Below are positions 4,980-5,223 of a DNA stretch of 5,223 bases, in pieces. The stretch comes from a bacterium. GTDB taxonomy: Bacteria > Armatimonadota > Fimbriimonadia > Fimbriimonadales > JBAXQP01. The notes beneath the pieces are model-generated. The model was not told the DNA's origin, did no database searches, and saw only the letters and a program-made list of their open reading frames with translations. A program made the translations under genes and the position numbers. Within the stretch, counting starts at the first letter, position 1, and each line of letters opens with the position of its first letter. The stretch is from assembly GCA_037131655.1 (NCBI GenBank), contig JBAXQP010000193.1:1-5223 (forward strand), written 5' to 3'.

Positions 4980-5223
4980 GGATTCGCAGGTCGAATGAGG
5001 TTTGCTTCTTCGATTAAGGAGTGTTTTTTGCAGAGGTATTGGAAGGTTTCCAGTGCGCTTAGGTGGCTTTCATCTAAGGCATAGTTCATGATTTCGCAGA
5101 GGTATTCCTGGCAGACGGGTTCGGGCCAGTTCAGACGAGTTGATTCGTGCTGAGCGATGATTTCCATTCTTGATTCGCCATACGCTCTTGCTTCCTGAAG
5201 GGCTTGGATGAGGGGGCGTGTTA
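4976..5223 (-). CDS. mqnA: Chorismate dehydratase-like C-terminus (MqnA; runs off right edge)
   Basis: MqnA converts chorismate to 3-[(1-carboxyvinyl)oxy]benzoate, the first step of the futalosine route to menaquinone. The reading frame is open from the window edge to a TAG at 4978-4976, giving 81 residues, of which the ATG at 5167 is probably internal. The pattern fits the C-terminal helices of MqnA proteins: LIQALQEARAYG, a second helix, YLCEIMNYALDESHLSAL, then ETFQYLCKKHSLIEEA. The typical family pattern is YL...I.Y.L......L..F.......LI. The substrate-binding N-terminal part is outside the window, so MqnD or another periplasmic-binding-fold relative is not strictly excluded. The gene converges on the helical-protein gene, with overlapping stop codons. 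It also favours C- and A-ending codons, so plus-strand skew flips at the junction. Confidence 0.62.
   Translation of the reverse strand, partial: TRPLIQALQEARAYGESRMEIIAQHESTRLNWPEPVCQEYLCEIMNYALDESHLSALETFQYLCKKHSLIEEANLIRPANP

Overview
This window is about half G+C. It looks like a chromosomal segment from a bacterium that makes tryptophan and probably makes menaquinone by the futalosine route. No gene names a genus. A TIGR00300-type ornithine cyclodeaminase, a NurA-like nuclease and MqnA together point away from the well-studied enteric and bacillus groups. An uncultured lineage such as an Armatimonadota-like or Planctomycetes-like bacterium is possible, but that is only inference.

Left part (1-1224, minus strand): the start of a trp operon, trpD followed by trpC, which runs off the left edge. 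trpD seems to be the first gene and has its own promoter. It has almost no leader and no Shine-Dalgarno sequence. The trpC ribosome binding site lies 25 nt from its ATG, but a small hairpin sits exactly between the two. The divergent intergenic region (1225-1383) also holds a degenerate heptanucleotide repeat.

Centre and right (1384-4979, plus strand): four co-directional genes encode a hotdog-fold thioesterase, a NurA-like nuclease, a TIGR00300-type ornithine cyclodeaminase and an unrecognised helical protein. Gaps are 29, 201 and 18 nt. The 201-nt gap is the most unusual part of the window. It holds a block of consecutive small hairpins flanked by a perfect 12-bp direct repeat that includes the nuclease stop codon. 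Removing the block plus one repeat copy leaves a 36-nt gap, so it looks like a small mobile palindromic element inserted into an operon. Its core is two inverted copies of a 50-nt triple-hairpin module. They differ at 17 positions, and 12 of these fall in six compensated base pairs.

Right edge (4976-5223, minus strand): the C-terminal part of a likely mqnA (chorismate dehydratase), convergent with the helical-protein gene and sharing bases of the stop codons. trpDC and mqnA both lie on branches from chorismate; the plus-strand genes have no obvious common pathway. No tRNA, rRNA, CRISPR array or transposase gene was seen.
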